This document shows, piece by piece, positions 1 to 6,143 of a stretch of 7,158 nucleotides of DNA. Both the position numbers and the translations under genes were made by a program. This stretch comes from an uncultured Gemmatimonadota bacterium (lineage in GTDB: Bacteria; Gemmatimonadota; Gemmatimonadetes; Gemmatimonadales; Gemmatimonadaceae): assembly GCA_946479895.1 (NCBI GenBank), contig CAMLHT010000202.1, forward strand, positions 1 to 7,158. The letters run 5' to 3'. Position 1 is the first letter of the stretch. Each line of letters starts with the position of its first letter. Under the pieces are notes generated by a model that saw nothing but the letters and a program-made list of their open reading frames with translations, was not told where the DNA came from and searched no databases.

Positions 1-334
1 GGTTGAACACCATGCTCGATGCGCCGAAGCCGCCGTACTCCTCGGGGATGTTCATTCCCATCATCCCGAGCTCGTGCATCCCCTTCCGCACTTCATCGGT
101 GAACTTCCCTGCGGCGTCCATCGCGTGCGAGTCGATGGTGTCGGCGGCGAAGGCGCGGAAGGAGCCGAGCACCATGTTGAGCGCTTCACGTTCCTCGGGC
201 GTGAGCTCGGGGAAGGGGAAGACGAGATCCTCGCGGAGCTCACCGAGGAAGATGCCCTTCGTGAACGAGGTGTTGTGGTCGGGGTCGGCGAGATGGGCGG
301 CCGAGGAATGCGCGGGAGCGGAGGTAGCGGTCAC
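1..334 (-). CDS. Acyl-CoA dehydrogenase, N-terminal part (truncated by window edge)
   Basis: Reading the minus strand from a GTG at 334-332 gives 111 residues that run off the left edge. The segment KGIFLGELREDLVFPFPEL (residues 26-44) resembles the N-terminal region of very-long-chain acyl-CoA dehydrogenase/ACAD9-type proteins. The segment HELGMMGMNIPEEYGGFGAS (87-106) is the typical N-terminal helical-domain signature of FAD-dependent acyl-CoA dehydrogenases. Family members oxidise fatty acyl-CoA to trans-2-enoyl-CoA in beta-oxidation; the FAD site and catalytic base lie beyond the window. The GTG is the only plausible start: an in-frame TAA lies about ten codons upstream with no ATG, GTG or TTG between, and no clear Shine-Dalgarno is seen. 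The gene is divergent from the uptake operon, and repeat copy 1 sits 34 bases upstream of its start. Family assignment is firm; chain-length preference is not. Confidence 0.9.
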   Translation of the reverse strand, partial: MTATSAPAHSSAAHLADPDHNTSFTKGIFLGELREDLVFPFPELTPEEREALNMVLGSFRAFAADTIDSHAMDAAGKFTDEVRKGMHELGMMGMNIPEEYGGFGASSMVFN

Positions 335-367
335 GGCGACGTCCGGGTCTGGGTCGGGGTGTAATTA

Positions 368-420
368 ACTACAACTGCGAGTACTTCGTAGCGGGTATTT
401 CGTACGACGACCGTCGTCGT
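368..420 (+). repeat. Heptad-phased GTA repeat, copy 1
   Basis: The copy begins with ACTACAACTGCGA and continues with four GTA triplets at 381, 388, 395 and 402, exactly 7 bases apart, then GACCG. From 380 to 418 it matches copy 2 at 33 of 39 positions without gaps (offset 58), so copies 1 and 2 form a tandem pair. It lacks the CATCCAGGCC tail of copies 2 and 4; its 3' end is instead a perfect palindrome (404-420). It lies between the acyl-CoA dehydrogenase start and the rest of the intergenic region, where that gene's promoter would be expected. Confidence 0.85.
404..420. promoter_or_regulatory. Perfect 17-base palindrome ACGACGACcGTCGTCGT
   Basis: Eight bases on each side of the central C at 412 are exactly complementary. 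As RNA this would form a stem with a short loop; as DNA it looks like a dimeric operator. It lies 70-86 bases upstream of the acyl-CoA dehydrogenase GTG and overlaps the end of repeat copy 1. Function is unknown: operator, transcript hairpin or junction product of the repeat are all possible. Confidence 0.5.
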
Positions 421-429
421 CCCGTAACG

Positions 430-482
430 ACAACACCAGTACTACGTAGCAGGTCTTTCGTATGAGGACCGTCATCCAGGCC
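430..482 (+). repeat. Heptad-phased GTA repeat, copy 2
   Basis: This is the tandem neighbour of copy 1 at a 58-base period. Heptad heads are at 439, 446, 453 (GTC, one substitution) and 460. It ends with GACCGTCATCCAGGCC (467-482), which matches the end of copy 4 (852-867) with a single difference. The first bases (ACAAC) match copy 1 only after a one-base shift. Confidence 0.85.
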
Positions 483-542
483 CCTACACGGCACGGACGC
501 ACTCCGCGCTGGCGCCGTCCGCCCTGGCATTGGAGGGGCCTC

Positions 543-593
543 GGCCTGGGTCCGCATACGTGGTACGAAGTACGGCGTACTCGCCGTTGCAGT
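543..593 (-). repeat. Heptad-phased GTA repeat, copy 3 (inverted)
   Basis: Read on the minus strand from 593, the copy starts ACTGCAACGGCGA, matching copy 4 at 11 of 13 positions. It then shows GTA at four positions 7 bases apart (580, 573, 566 and 559 descending), then GGACC and CAGGCC with a short deletion relative to copies 2 and 4. The plus strand also contains AGTAC-GGC-GTACT (569-581), a small stem-loop. It starts 10 bases beyond the stop of the small lipoprotein frame, so it could shape the 3' end of that transcript. Confidence 0.85.
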
Positions 594-603
594 CGAATAT
601 CGC

Positions 604-729
604 CTATTTGCCCCCCGCGGCCGTCATCGCGGCTGGTGTCGCCGCGACGGCGGCGTTCGCGACATCGGGGGAGGATTCCTTGTTGCAGGCGGCGAGCAGG
701 ACGGAGGCGACGACGAGCGAGAGACGCAC
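604..729 (-). CDS. Possible small lipoprotein, 41 residues
   Basis: From a GTG at 729-727 the minus strand encodes a short basic N-terminus and hydrophobic stretch (RLSLVVASVLLAAC), a lipobox LAAC with Cys15, and a mature tail of only 27 residues (NKESSPDVANAAVAA..., ending TAAGGK, then TAG). A lipobox in exactly the right place after a hydrophobic run is hard to get by chance, which supports a real gene. Against it are the absence of a visible Shine-Dalgarno, the very short low-complexity tail and no recognised family. It lies between inverted repeat copies 3 and 4. It may be a genuine small lipoprotein, or the leftover 5' end of a longer one. The open frame extends further upstream to 1023, but that part only translates repeat copy 4 and GC-rich spacer. 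Confidence 0.45.
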   Translation of the reverse strand: MRLSLVVASVLLAACNKESSPDVANAAVAATPAAMTAAGGK

Positions 730-810
730 GACGGGGGGCGGGGCGTGGGTGGTCCGGGAGAAGGGGGGCGTGAGCTGCAGGCGCGGAAAACGTGCGAGGC
801 GCGGGGCGGG

Positions 811-867
811 ACTGCAGCTGCGAGTACCTGGTAGGTGGTACGAGGTACGAGGACCGACATCCAGGCC
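811..867 (+). repeat. Heptad-phased GTA repeat, copy 4 (most complete)
   Basis: Starts ACTGCAGCTGCGA, then GTA heads at 824, 831, 838 and 845, then GACCGACATCCAGGCC (852-867). It aligns without gaps to copy 2 (offset 385, 33 of 45 positions from 438 to 482) and to copy 1 (offset 443). It has both the CTGC-type head and the CAGGCC tail, so it is the best reference copy. Its CTGC end faces that of copy 3 across the small lipoprotein frame, and a further inverted AGCTGCAG lies at 773-780. Confidence 0.85.
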
Positions 868-965
868 GCGCGAATGCGGGGCTGCGTGCGGCCGACTGAT
901 TTTCTGCGGGGCGGACCCGGGGGAAAGGCCGAATGCGAGCCGGCCTCTTGTGGGCCGTCGAAAAC

Positions 966-993
966 TTGTGCAGCATTTTGTCACAATATTGTG
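966..993 (+). promoter_or_regulatory. AT-rich promoter/operator island with overlapping palindromes
   Basis: TTGT-C-ACAA (978-986) is a perfect odd palindrome of the TTGTnACAA kind expected for FadR/FCD-type GntR operators. It overlaps a perfect 12-base palindrome CACAATATTGTG (982-993). A further TTGTG lies at 966-970. The island is conspicuously AT-rich in GC-rich surroundings, with a weak -35-like TTGTGC (966) and -10-like TATTGT (987). It ends 67 bases before the regulator ATG, so autoregulation is the likely use. The palindromes are directly visible; binding by this regulator is inferred. Confidence 0.55.
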
Positions 994-1048
994 CGTCAGC
1001 TCGGCCCCACCCTCCCGCGACACCGTTCACCCAGCCGCTGGCCACACC

Positions 1049-1054
1049 GAGGAG
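1049..1054 (+). promoter_or_regulatory. Ribosome binding site of the GntR gene
   Basis: GAGGAG lies six bases before the ATG at 1061. It fixes the start and rejects the same open frame's extension back to 530, which would translate repeats 3 and 4 and the operator island. Confidence 0.8.
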
Positions 1055-1060
1055 CCCGCG

Positions 1061-1771
1061 ATGCCCGTCCGATTCGAGTCCGTCCCCCGCAACACCCTCG
1101 CCGCCCAGGCCTACGACCTGGTGCGCGACCTGATCGTCAGCGGGCGACTCTCACCCGGTGCGCCCATCATCGAGACCGAGGTCGCCGCCTCGCTCGGCAT
1201 CCAGCGCTCGCATCTCCGCCACGCGCTCCAGCGACTGCACCACGCCGGGTTCGTCACCACCACCACCATCGGGACCTACTCCCGCACCCACGTCGCGCCG
1301 CTCACCGGGGCCGACGTGCAGGACCTGTTCGATCTCGTCGGCGCCGTGGAGGGCCTCGCCGCACGGGCCGCCGCGCGCCTGCCCGGCACTCGGCGCACGA
1401 GGACCGTGCGCGCGCTGGCGAGGGCGAACGCCGAACTGCTCGCCAGCGCGCAGTCGAAACGCGCCGACGCCGCGCGCATCAACGAGCTCGACATCGCCTT
1501 CCACCGCCTCTACGTCCACGACATCGCACCGCCGCGCGTCCAGGCGATGCACGATGCGATGAAGCCGCAGGCCGACCGGTACGAGCGCCTCTACACCAGC
1601 GCCCTGCTCGACGAGATCTCCCTCTCCGTGGCGGAGCACGACGCGATCATCGCCGCCATTCGCGCTGGGGATGCCGATGCCGCGCAACGTGCCGTCGAGA
1701 CCAACTGGCGCAACGCGGGCGAGCGCTTCGTCCGCATCATCGCCATGGCCGGAGAACGAGGCCGCGTGTAG
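1061..1771 (+). CDS. GntR-family transcriptional regulator with FCD domain (FadR subfamily)
   Basis: The product is 236 residues, normal for the family. Residues 11-77 form the N-terminal winged helix-turn-helix (NTLAAQAYDLVRDLIVSGRL, then ETEVAASLGIQ and the recognition helix). Residues 83-225 form the all-helical FCD ligand domain. In most relatives the recognition region reads roughly R-T-P-V-R-E-A-L; here it is RSHLRHALQRL (49-59), with His replacing the usual Pro and Glu. The FCD metal-site pattern is present in part: Asp144 and His148 (DIAFH) and His193 (AEH). The last position, usually His, is Asn215 (ETNW). FCD proteins are dimeric repressors or activators that respond to small carboxylates such as organic, sugar or amino acids. 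The gene is co-oriented with and 77 bases upstream of the transporter operon, so it probably controls both itself and that operon. Ligand unknown. Confidence 0.92.
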   Translation: MPVRFESVPRNTLAAQAYDLVRDLIVSGRLSPGAPIIETEVAASLGIQRSHLRHALQRLHHAGFVTTTTIGTYSRTHVAPLTGADVQDLFDLVGAVEGLAARAAARLPGTRRTRTVRALARANAELLASAQSKRADAARINELDIAFHRLYVHDIAPPRVQAMHDAMKPQADRYERLYTSALLDEISLSVAEHDAIIAAIRAGDADAAQRAVETNWRNAGERFVRIIAMAGERGRV

Positions 1772-1816
1772 CCGAAGTCACACCAACCGCGACGGTCGCC
1801 GCCGCCGCCCCCGCCG

Positions 1817-1828
1817 TTCCACGTGGAA
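1817..1828. promoter_or_regulatory. Perfect palindrome TTCCACGTGGAA (parS-like) before the transporter gene
   Basis: This 12-base perfect palindrome lies in the 77-base gap between the regulator and the susC-like gene, 20 bases before its ATG and just 5' of its Shine-Dalgarno. The core resembles chromosomal parS sites of the GTTCCACGTGGAAC type, but symmetry breaks at the outer positions (CG...TT). Possible roles are an operator for the locus, a parS-like ParB site, or a 5'-UTR hairpin near the ribosome binding site. No clear sigma-70 promoter is seen in this gap, so read-through from the regulator promoter is possible. Confidence 0.5.
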
Positions 1829-1836
1829 TTTCATTC

Positions 1837-1842
1837 AGGAGG
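1837..1842 (+). promoter_or_regulatory. Ribosome binding site of the susC-like gene
   Basis: A full AGGAGG with six bases to the ATG at 1849. It decides the start: the open frame continues upstream to 835, but that part is Arg/His-rich out-of-frame translation of the GntR gene, while the 1849 start is followed directly by a signal peptide. Confidence 0.9.
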
Positions 1843-1848
1843 ATACCG

Positions 1849-4821
1849 ATGCGGCAGGTTCGGATCAGTCGATGGTACGGTTGCCTGGGTTCGGCGCTCG
1901 CTGCAGCGCTCCTCCTCCTCCTCACCGCAGCACCGCCCGCCCGCGCGCAGGGCGGCGTGGTCGCGGGGGTCGTCACGGAAGCGCGCAGCGCCGAGCCGCT
2001 GCCATCGGTGCAGGTAGTAGTCGCCGGCACCACCACCGGCACTGCCACTGACGTGCGTGGGCGGTTCCGGCTCGCCGGACTCACCGGCGACTCGGTGACG
2101 CTCCGCGTGACGCGAATCGGCTATCACCCGGCGACGCGGCGCGTCCGGGTCGGCGACACGAACGTGAGCGTCGAGCTCGTGGCCTCGGCGGTGCAGCTCG
2201 AGGCCACGGTGGTCCTCGGCGCGCCCGTTGGCGTGCAGGCCCGCTCGATCGGCAACGTCGTGGAACACGTGGACGCCGCCGAGGTGGTGCGGACGGCCCC
2301 GGTGACCAGCGTGGCCCAGCTCCTCAATGCGCGCGCGCCGGGCGTGGTGCTCCAGAACACCTCGGGAATGATCGGGGCCGGCCCGCGCATCAGGATCCGT
2401 GGCGGCGCGAGTCTCTCGCTCTCCAGCGAGCCGCTGCTCTACATCGACGGGGTGCGCGTGGACAACACCGTGGGCACGGGACCGGGCTCCATGGTCTCGC
2501 GCCTGAATGACATCGACCCGGCCACGATCGAGAGCGTGGAGATCATCAAGGGCCCCGCTGCCTCGACGCTCTACGGCACCGAGGCATCGAACGGCGTCAT
2601 CCAGATCACCACGAAGCACGGTGCCTCGGGGGGCGGGTCGGTCATCAGCGCCACCGTGCGACAGGGCGCGAACTGGTTCATGAACGCCGAGGATCGCTTC
2701 CCGACGTACTACTATCGGGACCCGACCACCGGCACCGTCACGACGGGCAACCTGCTCGTCCTCGAGCGGCAGCGGGGCACGCCGGTGTTTCGCACGGGCC
2801 GCTCGCAGGAGTACGCGCTCGACGTGCGAGGCGGCGGCACGAACATCGAGTACTACGCCGCCGGCGCGTACGCGGACAACACCGGCATCGAGCCGACGAA
2901 TGGCGAGCGTCGCGCCAACGGCCGCGTCAACCTCGGCTTCACGCCGCGCGATTCGCTCACGCTCACCCTCAACCAGGGTATCGTGATCAATCGCACCCGG
3001 CTGTCCAACGGCGCCAACGGATCGAGCGTGCTGTCCGAAGGGCTGTGGGGCGGCCTGAGCCTCCTCGATACGCCCACGCGTGGCTTCCTCTCCACGCCGC
3101 CGGAGGCGGTGTGGGCGGCCACGGAGCGGACGCTCGACGTCAATCGCTACACGGGCAGCCTCGTGTTCGATCACAAGCCGCTCTCCTGGCTGGCGCACCG
3201 GTTCACCGCGGGCCTGGACCTCACCGACGAGACGGGCTCCGTCCTCACGCCGCTCATGGGGCCGGACCTCGCCCAGTTCTATTCCGCATTCACCGCGAGC
3301 GGCTCGAAGACGATCGATCGCCGGACGACCTTCTATACGACGATGGACTACAGCGCCACGGCGACGCGGCCCGTGGGTGAGGCCTGGAGCCTCGTGTCGT
3401 CGATCGGCGGGCAGTTCTATCGCAAGGCGGTGCGGGTGGAGGAGCTCTCGGGCCAGTCCTTCCCCGCAGCGGGAGTGACCACGATCGCCGGCGCCGCGGT
3501 ACGGCTCGGGAGCGACGACTTCATCGAGAACACCACGGCGGGCGTGTTCGTGCAGCAGCAGGTGGCATGGCGGAACCGCGTCTTCGTGACCGCCGCGCTG
3601 CGAGGCGACGACAACAGCGCCTTCGGGGAGAACTTCAACTTCGTCACCTATCCCAAGCTCAGCGCGAGCTGGGTCGCGAGCGAAGAGCCCTTCTTCCACG
3701 TGCCCGCCGTGAGCGCACTCAAGCTGCGGGCGGCGTACGGCGCCAGCGGCAAGCAACCCGACGCCTTTGCCGCGGTGCGCACCTTCGCGCCGCGGACCGG
3801 CCCTGGTGGCAGCCCGGCGGTCACGCCGCAGTCGATCGGAAACCCCGATCTCGGTCCGGAGCGCGGCACGGAGCTCGAGCTGGGCTTCGACGTCGGTCTC
3901 CTCGAGGACCGCGTCACCGGTGGCGCGACGTTCTACAACAACAAGACGACGGACGCCATCCTCCTGCGCAGCGCCGCACCCTCGAATGGATTTCCCGGTG
4001 CGCAGTACGTCAATGCGGGCACGGTGGCGAGCCACGGCATCGAGCTGATGCTCAGCGGCCGCGCCATCGAGCGGCGGCACTTCTCGGTGGATGCGTCGGG
4101 CACCTATTCCACCAATCAGAGCAGGATCGAGAGCCTCGGCGATCTCGATTTCATCGCGCGGCGCGAGATCAGCGGGTACAAGCCCGGCTATCCGGTGGAC
4201 GCGTTCTTCCTCAAGCGCGTCGTGAGCGCGTCGCTCGACGCCGACGGCACCGCCACGAACATCCTCTGCGACGGCGGCCCGGGTGCCGCACCCACATCCT
4301 GCAGCAGCGCACCGCGCGTGTTCGCGGGTCGGTCGACGCCCAGCCGTCAGGCATCGTTCACCACCACCGTCACCATGTTCGATCGCTTCCGGCTCTCCGG
4401 CCTCGTGGATTACCAGGGCGGCTTCAGGAAGTTCAACAAGGAATGGTGGAACCGGTGCCCGTGGGGGATCGACGGCAACTGTCCCGAGCGGGTGTATCCC
4501 GAGCGCTATGACCCGGTGCGGATCGCGGAGATCCAGATCGGTGACATCGGCACCTCCGGCACGGCGCTCGAGGACGGTTCGTTCGCCAAGCTGCGCGAGC
4601 TCTCGCTCGGCTACACGCTGCCCGCGTCGCTCGCGGGCCGCCTCGGAGCGCGGCAGGGAACACTCTCCGTTGCCGGCCGCAACCTGCACACGTGGACGCG
4701 CTACACGGGCTTCGATCCGGAAGCCCTCTCGCCCGATGCCTTCGCCGCGGAACGCTGGGGTGACCAGGGCTCGTTGCCGCAGCTCGCGCAGTTCCTCGTG
4801 ACGCTCAACCTCACCTTCTGA
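1849..4821 (+). CDS. SusC/RagA-family TonB-dependent outer-membrane transporter
   Basis: The product is 990 residues, typical for SusC. In order: a signal peptide (about 1-34, basic start, Leu-rich core, PPARAQ cleavage region), a carboxypeptidase-regulatory-like beta-sandwich domain (about 35-120, GVVTEARSAEPLPSVQVVVAGT), and a plug domain (about 133-258). The plug carries the SusC signatures PLLYIDGVRVDN (195-206) and IKGPAASTLYGTEASNGVI (233-251). The rest is beta-barrel, with the family motif EDGSFAKLRELSLGYTLP (908-925) and a terminal Phe (NLTF) for barrel assembly. Cys pairs at 807/818 and 870/878 lie in probable surface loops and could form disulfides. The protein imports ligands bound by its SusD partner, driven by TonB-ExbBD, which are not in the window. 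The partner gene follows 13 bases downstream. The substrate cannot be read from the sequence; the adjacent deacylase points to peptide-like or acyl-amino-acid ligands rather than glycans. Confidence 0.96.
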   Translation: MRQVRISRWYGCLGSALAAALLLLLTAAPPARAQGGVVAGVVTEARSAEPLPSVQVVVAGTTTGTATDVRGRFRLAGLTGDSVTLRVTRIGYHPATRRVRVGDTNVSVELVASAVQLEATVVLGAPVGVQARSIGNVVEHVDAAEVVRTAPVTSVAQLLNARAPGVVLQNTSGMIGAGPRIRIRGGASLSLSSEPLLYIDGVRVDNTVGTGPGSMVSRLNDIDPATIESVEIIKGPAASTLYGTEASNGVIQITTKHGASGGGSVISATVRQGANWFMNAEDRFPTYYYRDPTTGTVTTGNLLVLERQRGTPVFRTGRSQEYALDVRGGGTNIEYYAAGAYADNTGIEPTNGERRANGRVNLGFTPRDSLTLTLNQGIVINRTRLSNGANGSSVLSEGLWGGLSLLDTPTRGFLSTPPEAVWAATERTLDVNRYTGSLVFDHKPLSWLAHRFTAGLDLTDETGSVLTPLMGPDLAQFYSAFTASGSKTIDRRTTFYTTMDYSATATRPVGEAWSLVSSIGGQFYRKAVRVEELSGQSFPAAGVTTIAGAAVRLGSDDFIENTTAGVFVQQQVAWRNRVFVTAALRGDDNSAFGENFNFVTYPKLSASWVASEEPFFHVPAVSALKLRAAYGASGKQPDAFAAVRTFAPRTGPGGSPAVTPQSIGNPDLGPERGTELELGFDVGLLEDRVTGGATFYNNKTTDAILLRSAAPSNGFPGAQYVNAGTVASHGIELMLSGRAIERRHFSVDASGTYSTNQSRIESLGDLDFIARREISGYKPGYPVDAFFLKRVVSASLDADGTATNILCDGGPGAAPTSCSSAPRVFAGRSTPSRQASFTTTVTMFDRFRLSGLVDYQGGFRKFNKEWWNRCPWGIDGNCPERVYPERYDPVRIAEIQIGDIGTSGTALEDGSFAKLRELSLGYTLPASLAGRLGARQGTLSVAGRNLHTWTRYTGFDPEALSPDAFAAERWGDQGSLPQLAQFLVTLNLTF

Positions 4822-4834
4822 CCGGCGACCGACC

Positions 4835-6142
4835 ATGACCTCACGAATCCGGGCAGGACATCGCGCGGCCATCGGGCCCACGCTCAGGCGGCTCGCCGTC
4901 AGCGTCGCGACCCTGGTCGCCCTCGGCGGCCTTGCGGCCTGCAATCTCGACAAGGTGTTGTCGGTGGACGCGCCATCACGCGTGCTGCCGGGCGACCTGG
5001 AGAATCCCGCCAACGCGCGCGTGATCATCAACGGCGTGGTGGCCGATTTCGAGTGTGCGTTCGGCTCCTACACCCTCGTTGGCGGGACGGTAGGCGAGGA
5101 GTTGCACGACGCCTCCGTCCAGTCGCAGTGGTGGGTGATCGATCGCCGGTCGTTCGGTCCCTCCGGTTCCATCTACTCCACCGGGACGTGCGCGAGGACG
5201 AGTGGCGGGGTGTACGGTCCGCTGTCGACCGCGCGGTGGCAGGCGGACAACGCCATCCGTCTCCTCGAGAGCTGGAGCGACGAACAGGTGCCAGGCCGCA
5301 CGGACCTGCTCGCGAAGGCGTACGCCTACGCCGGCTACAGCTATCTCCTGCTGGGAGAGGCAATGTGCTCGGCGGCGGTGGATGCGGGGCCCGAGCTGTC
5401 GAGGGATCAGCTGTTCGCGCTGGCCGAGGACCGCTTCACGTCGGCGATCGCGGACGCCACCACGTCGAAGAGCGACAGCATTCGCTATCTCGCGCTCGTC
5501 GGCCGTGCGAGGGCGCGACTCGACCGCGGCCACGGCACCGAGGCAAGCACCGACGCCCGGCTGGTGCCCGCGGACTTCCAGTGGAATGCCACCTTCACCG
5601 CGAACGATCCACTGCGCGAGAACCAGGTGTTCGTGGCCAATCGCCGCAGCCTGACCATGACGGTGGACGAGCCGTACCGGTCGATGACGTTCGCCGGCCA
5701 GCCGGATCCGCGCGTGGCGACGACGCTGGAGACGGGCCGAAAGGGCCCGGATCAGGAGACGGTCCTCTATTACCAGAACAAGTACCTCACCGCCGGCGCC
5801 CCGATCCCGCTCGCGAGGTACGCGGAAGCGCAGCTCATCGTCGCCGAGGTGGACGGTGGCCAGGCGGCGGTGGATATCATCAATGCCCTGCACGACAAGG
5901 CGGGCCTGCCGCACTTCACGAGCACCGATCCGGCGCAGATCCGGCAGCAGGTCATCTACGAGCGCCGCGCCGAATTCTTCCTCGAGTCGCAGCACCTCGG
6001 CGACCTGATTCGCTACAAGCTGCCCCTCAGCCCAGCCGCCGGTGAACCGTACCAGAGGCAGAAGGGCGGCGTGTACGGCGATCAGCTCTGCTTTCCGCTG
6101 CCCGATGTCGAGCGGCTGAACAACCCCAACATCGGAGGCTGA
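4835..6142 (+). CDS. SusD/RagB-family outer-membrane nutrient-binding lipoprotein
   Basis: The product is 435 residues, slightly short for SusD (commonly about 450-550). A basic N-terminus and hydrophobic run lead to the lipobox LAAC with lipidated Cys36. Helical TPR-like segments follow (about 130-250, including ARWQADNAIRLLES and KAYAYAGYSYLLLGEAMC). The C-terminal part has the family signature ERRAEFFLESQHLGDLIRY (376-394) and the characteristic ending CFPLPDVERLNNPNI. Cys residues at 74, 119 and 178 may form disulfides. SusD proteins form a hinged lid on the SusC barrel at the cell surface and capture the ligand. There is no evident Shine-Dalgarno before the ATG, which sits 13 bases after the susC-like stop, so translational coupling is likely. 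No alternative in-frame start precedes the signal peptide. Family is firm; ligand is unknown. Confidence 0.95.
   Translation: MTSRIRAGHRAAIGPTLRRLAVSVATLVALGGLAACNLDKVLSVDAPSRVLPGDLENPANARVIINGVVADFECAFGSYTLVGGTVGEELHDASVQSQWWVIDRRSFGPSGSIYSTGTCARTSGGVYGPLSTARWQADNAIRLLESWSDEQVPGRTDLLAKAYAYAGYSYLLLGEAMCSAAVDAGPELSRDQLFALAEDRFTSAIADATTSKSDSIRYLALVGRARARLDRGHGTEASTDARLVPADFQWNATFTANDPLRENQVFVANRRSLTMTVDEPYRSMTFAGQPDPRVATTLETGRKGPDQETVLYYQNKYLTAGAPIPLARYAEAQLIVAEVDGGQAAVDIINALHDKAGLPHFTSTDPAQIRQQVIYERRAEFFLESQHLGDLIRYKLPLSPAAGEPYQRQKGGVYGDQLCFPLPDVERLNNPNIGG
6134..6138 (+). promoter_or_regulatory. Ribosome binding site of the amidohydrolase gene inside the susD-like end
   Basis: GGAGG lies within the last codons of the susD-like gene, five bases before the ATG at 6144. 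It favours that ATG over the one two codons later at 6150. Confidence 0.75.
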
Positions 6143-6143
6143 C

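Larger units (their letters stand above)
730..1060. other. Intergenic spacer upstream of the regulator
   Basis: No convincing gene is seen on either strand. The stretch holds repeat copy 4 (811-867), GC-rich sequence with small GGCC-type inverted repeats near 926-944, the AT-rich promoter/operator island at 966-993, and the ribosome binding site of the regulator. Open frames crossing it on both strands lack protein-like composition and simply translate the repeat. Confidence 0.7.

Noticed and set aside
773..819. Inverted repeat AGCTGCAG / CTGCAGCT with a 32-base gap
   Set aside because: Only eight bases per arm in GC-rich DNA, one arm being part of repeat copy 4; not strong enough to call a terminator or mobile-element end.
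368..867. CRISPR array
   Set aside because: Copies are in mixed orientation, diverged, unevenly spaced and no cas gene is present; the units are interspersed repeats, not direct repeats with regular spacers.
365..1045. Minus- and plus-strand frames of 60-230 codons across the intergenic region
   Set aside because: Apart from the lipobox-bearing 604-729 piece they only translate the repeat copies (recurring SSYEVP/TRYSQLQ-like strings) and GC-rich spacer.
530..1060. N-terminal extension of the GntR frame back to 530
   Set aside because: It translates repeats 3 and 4 and the operator island; GAGGAG before the ATG at 1061 and the normal family length fix the shorter start.
835..1848. N-terminal extension of the transporter frame back to 835
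   Set aside because: This part is Arg/His-rich out-of-frame translation of the GntR gene and repeat copy 4. A full AGGAGG and a signal peptide mark the start at 1849.
4819..4840. Terminator or promoter between the susC-like and susD-like genes
   Set aside because: The 13-base gap has no hairpin or promoter-like sequence; continuous transcription is the better reading.
1831..5031. Very long minus-strand open frame (over 1000 codons) opposite the transporter gene
   Set aside because: Its translation is Arg/Ala/Glu/His-rich with no domains or signal, as expected for the antisense of a GC-rich gene; the opposite strand has a complete SusC protein.
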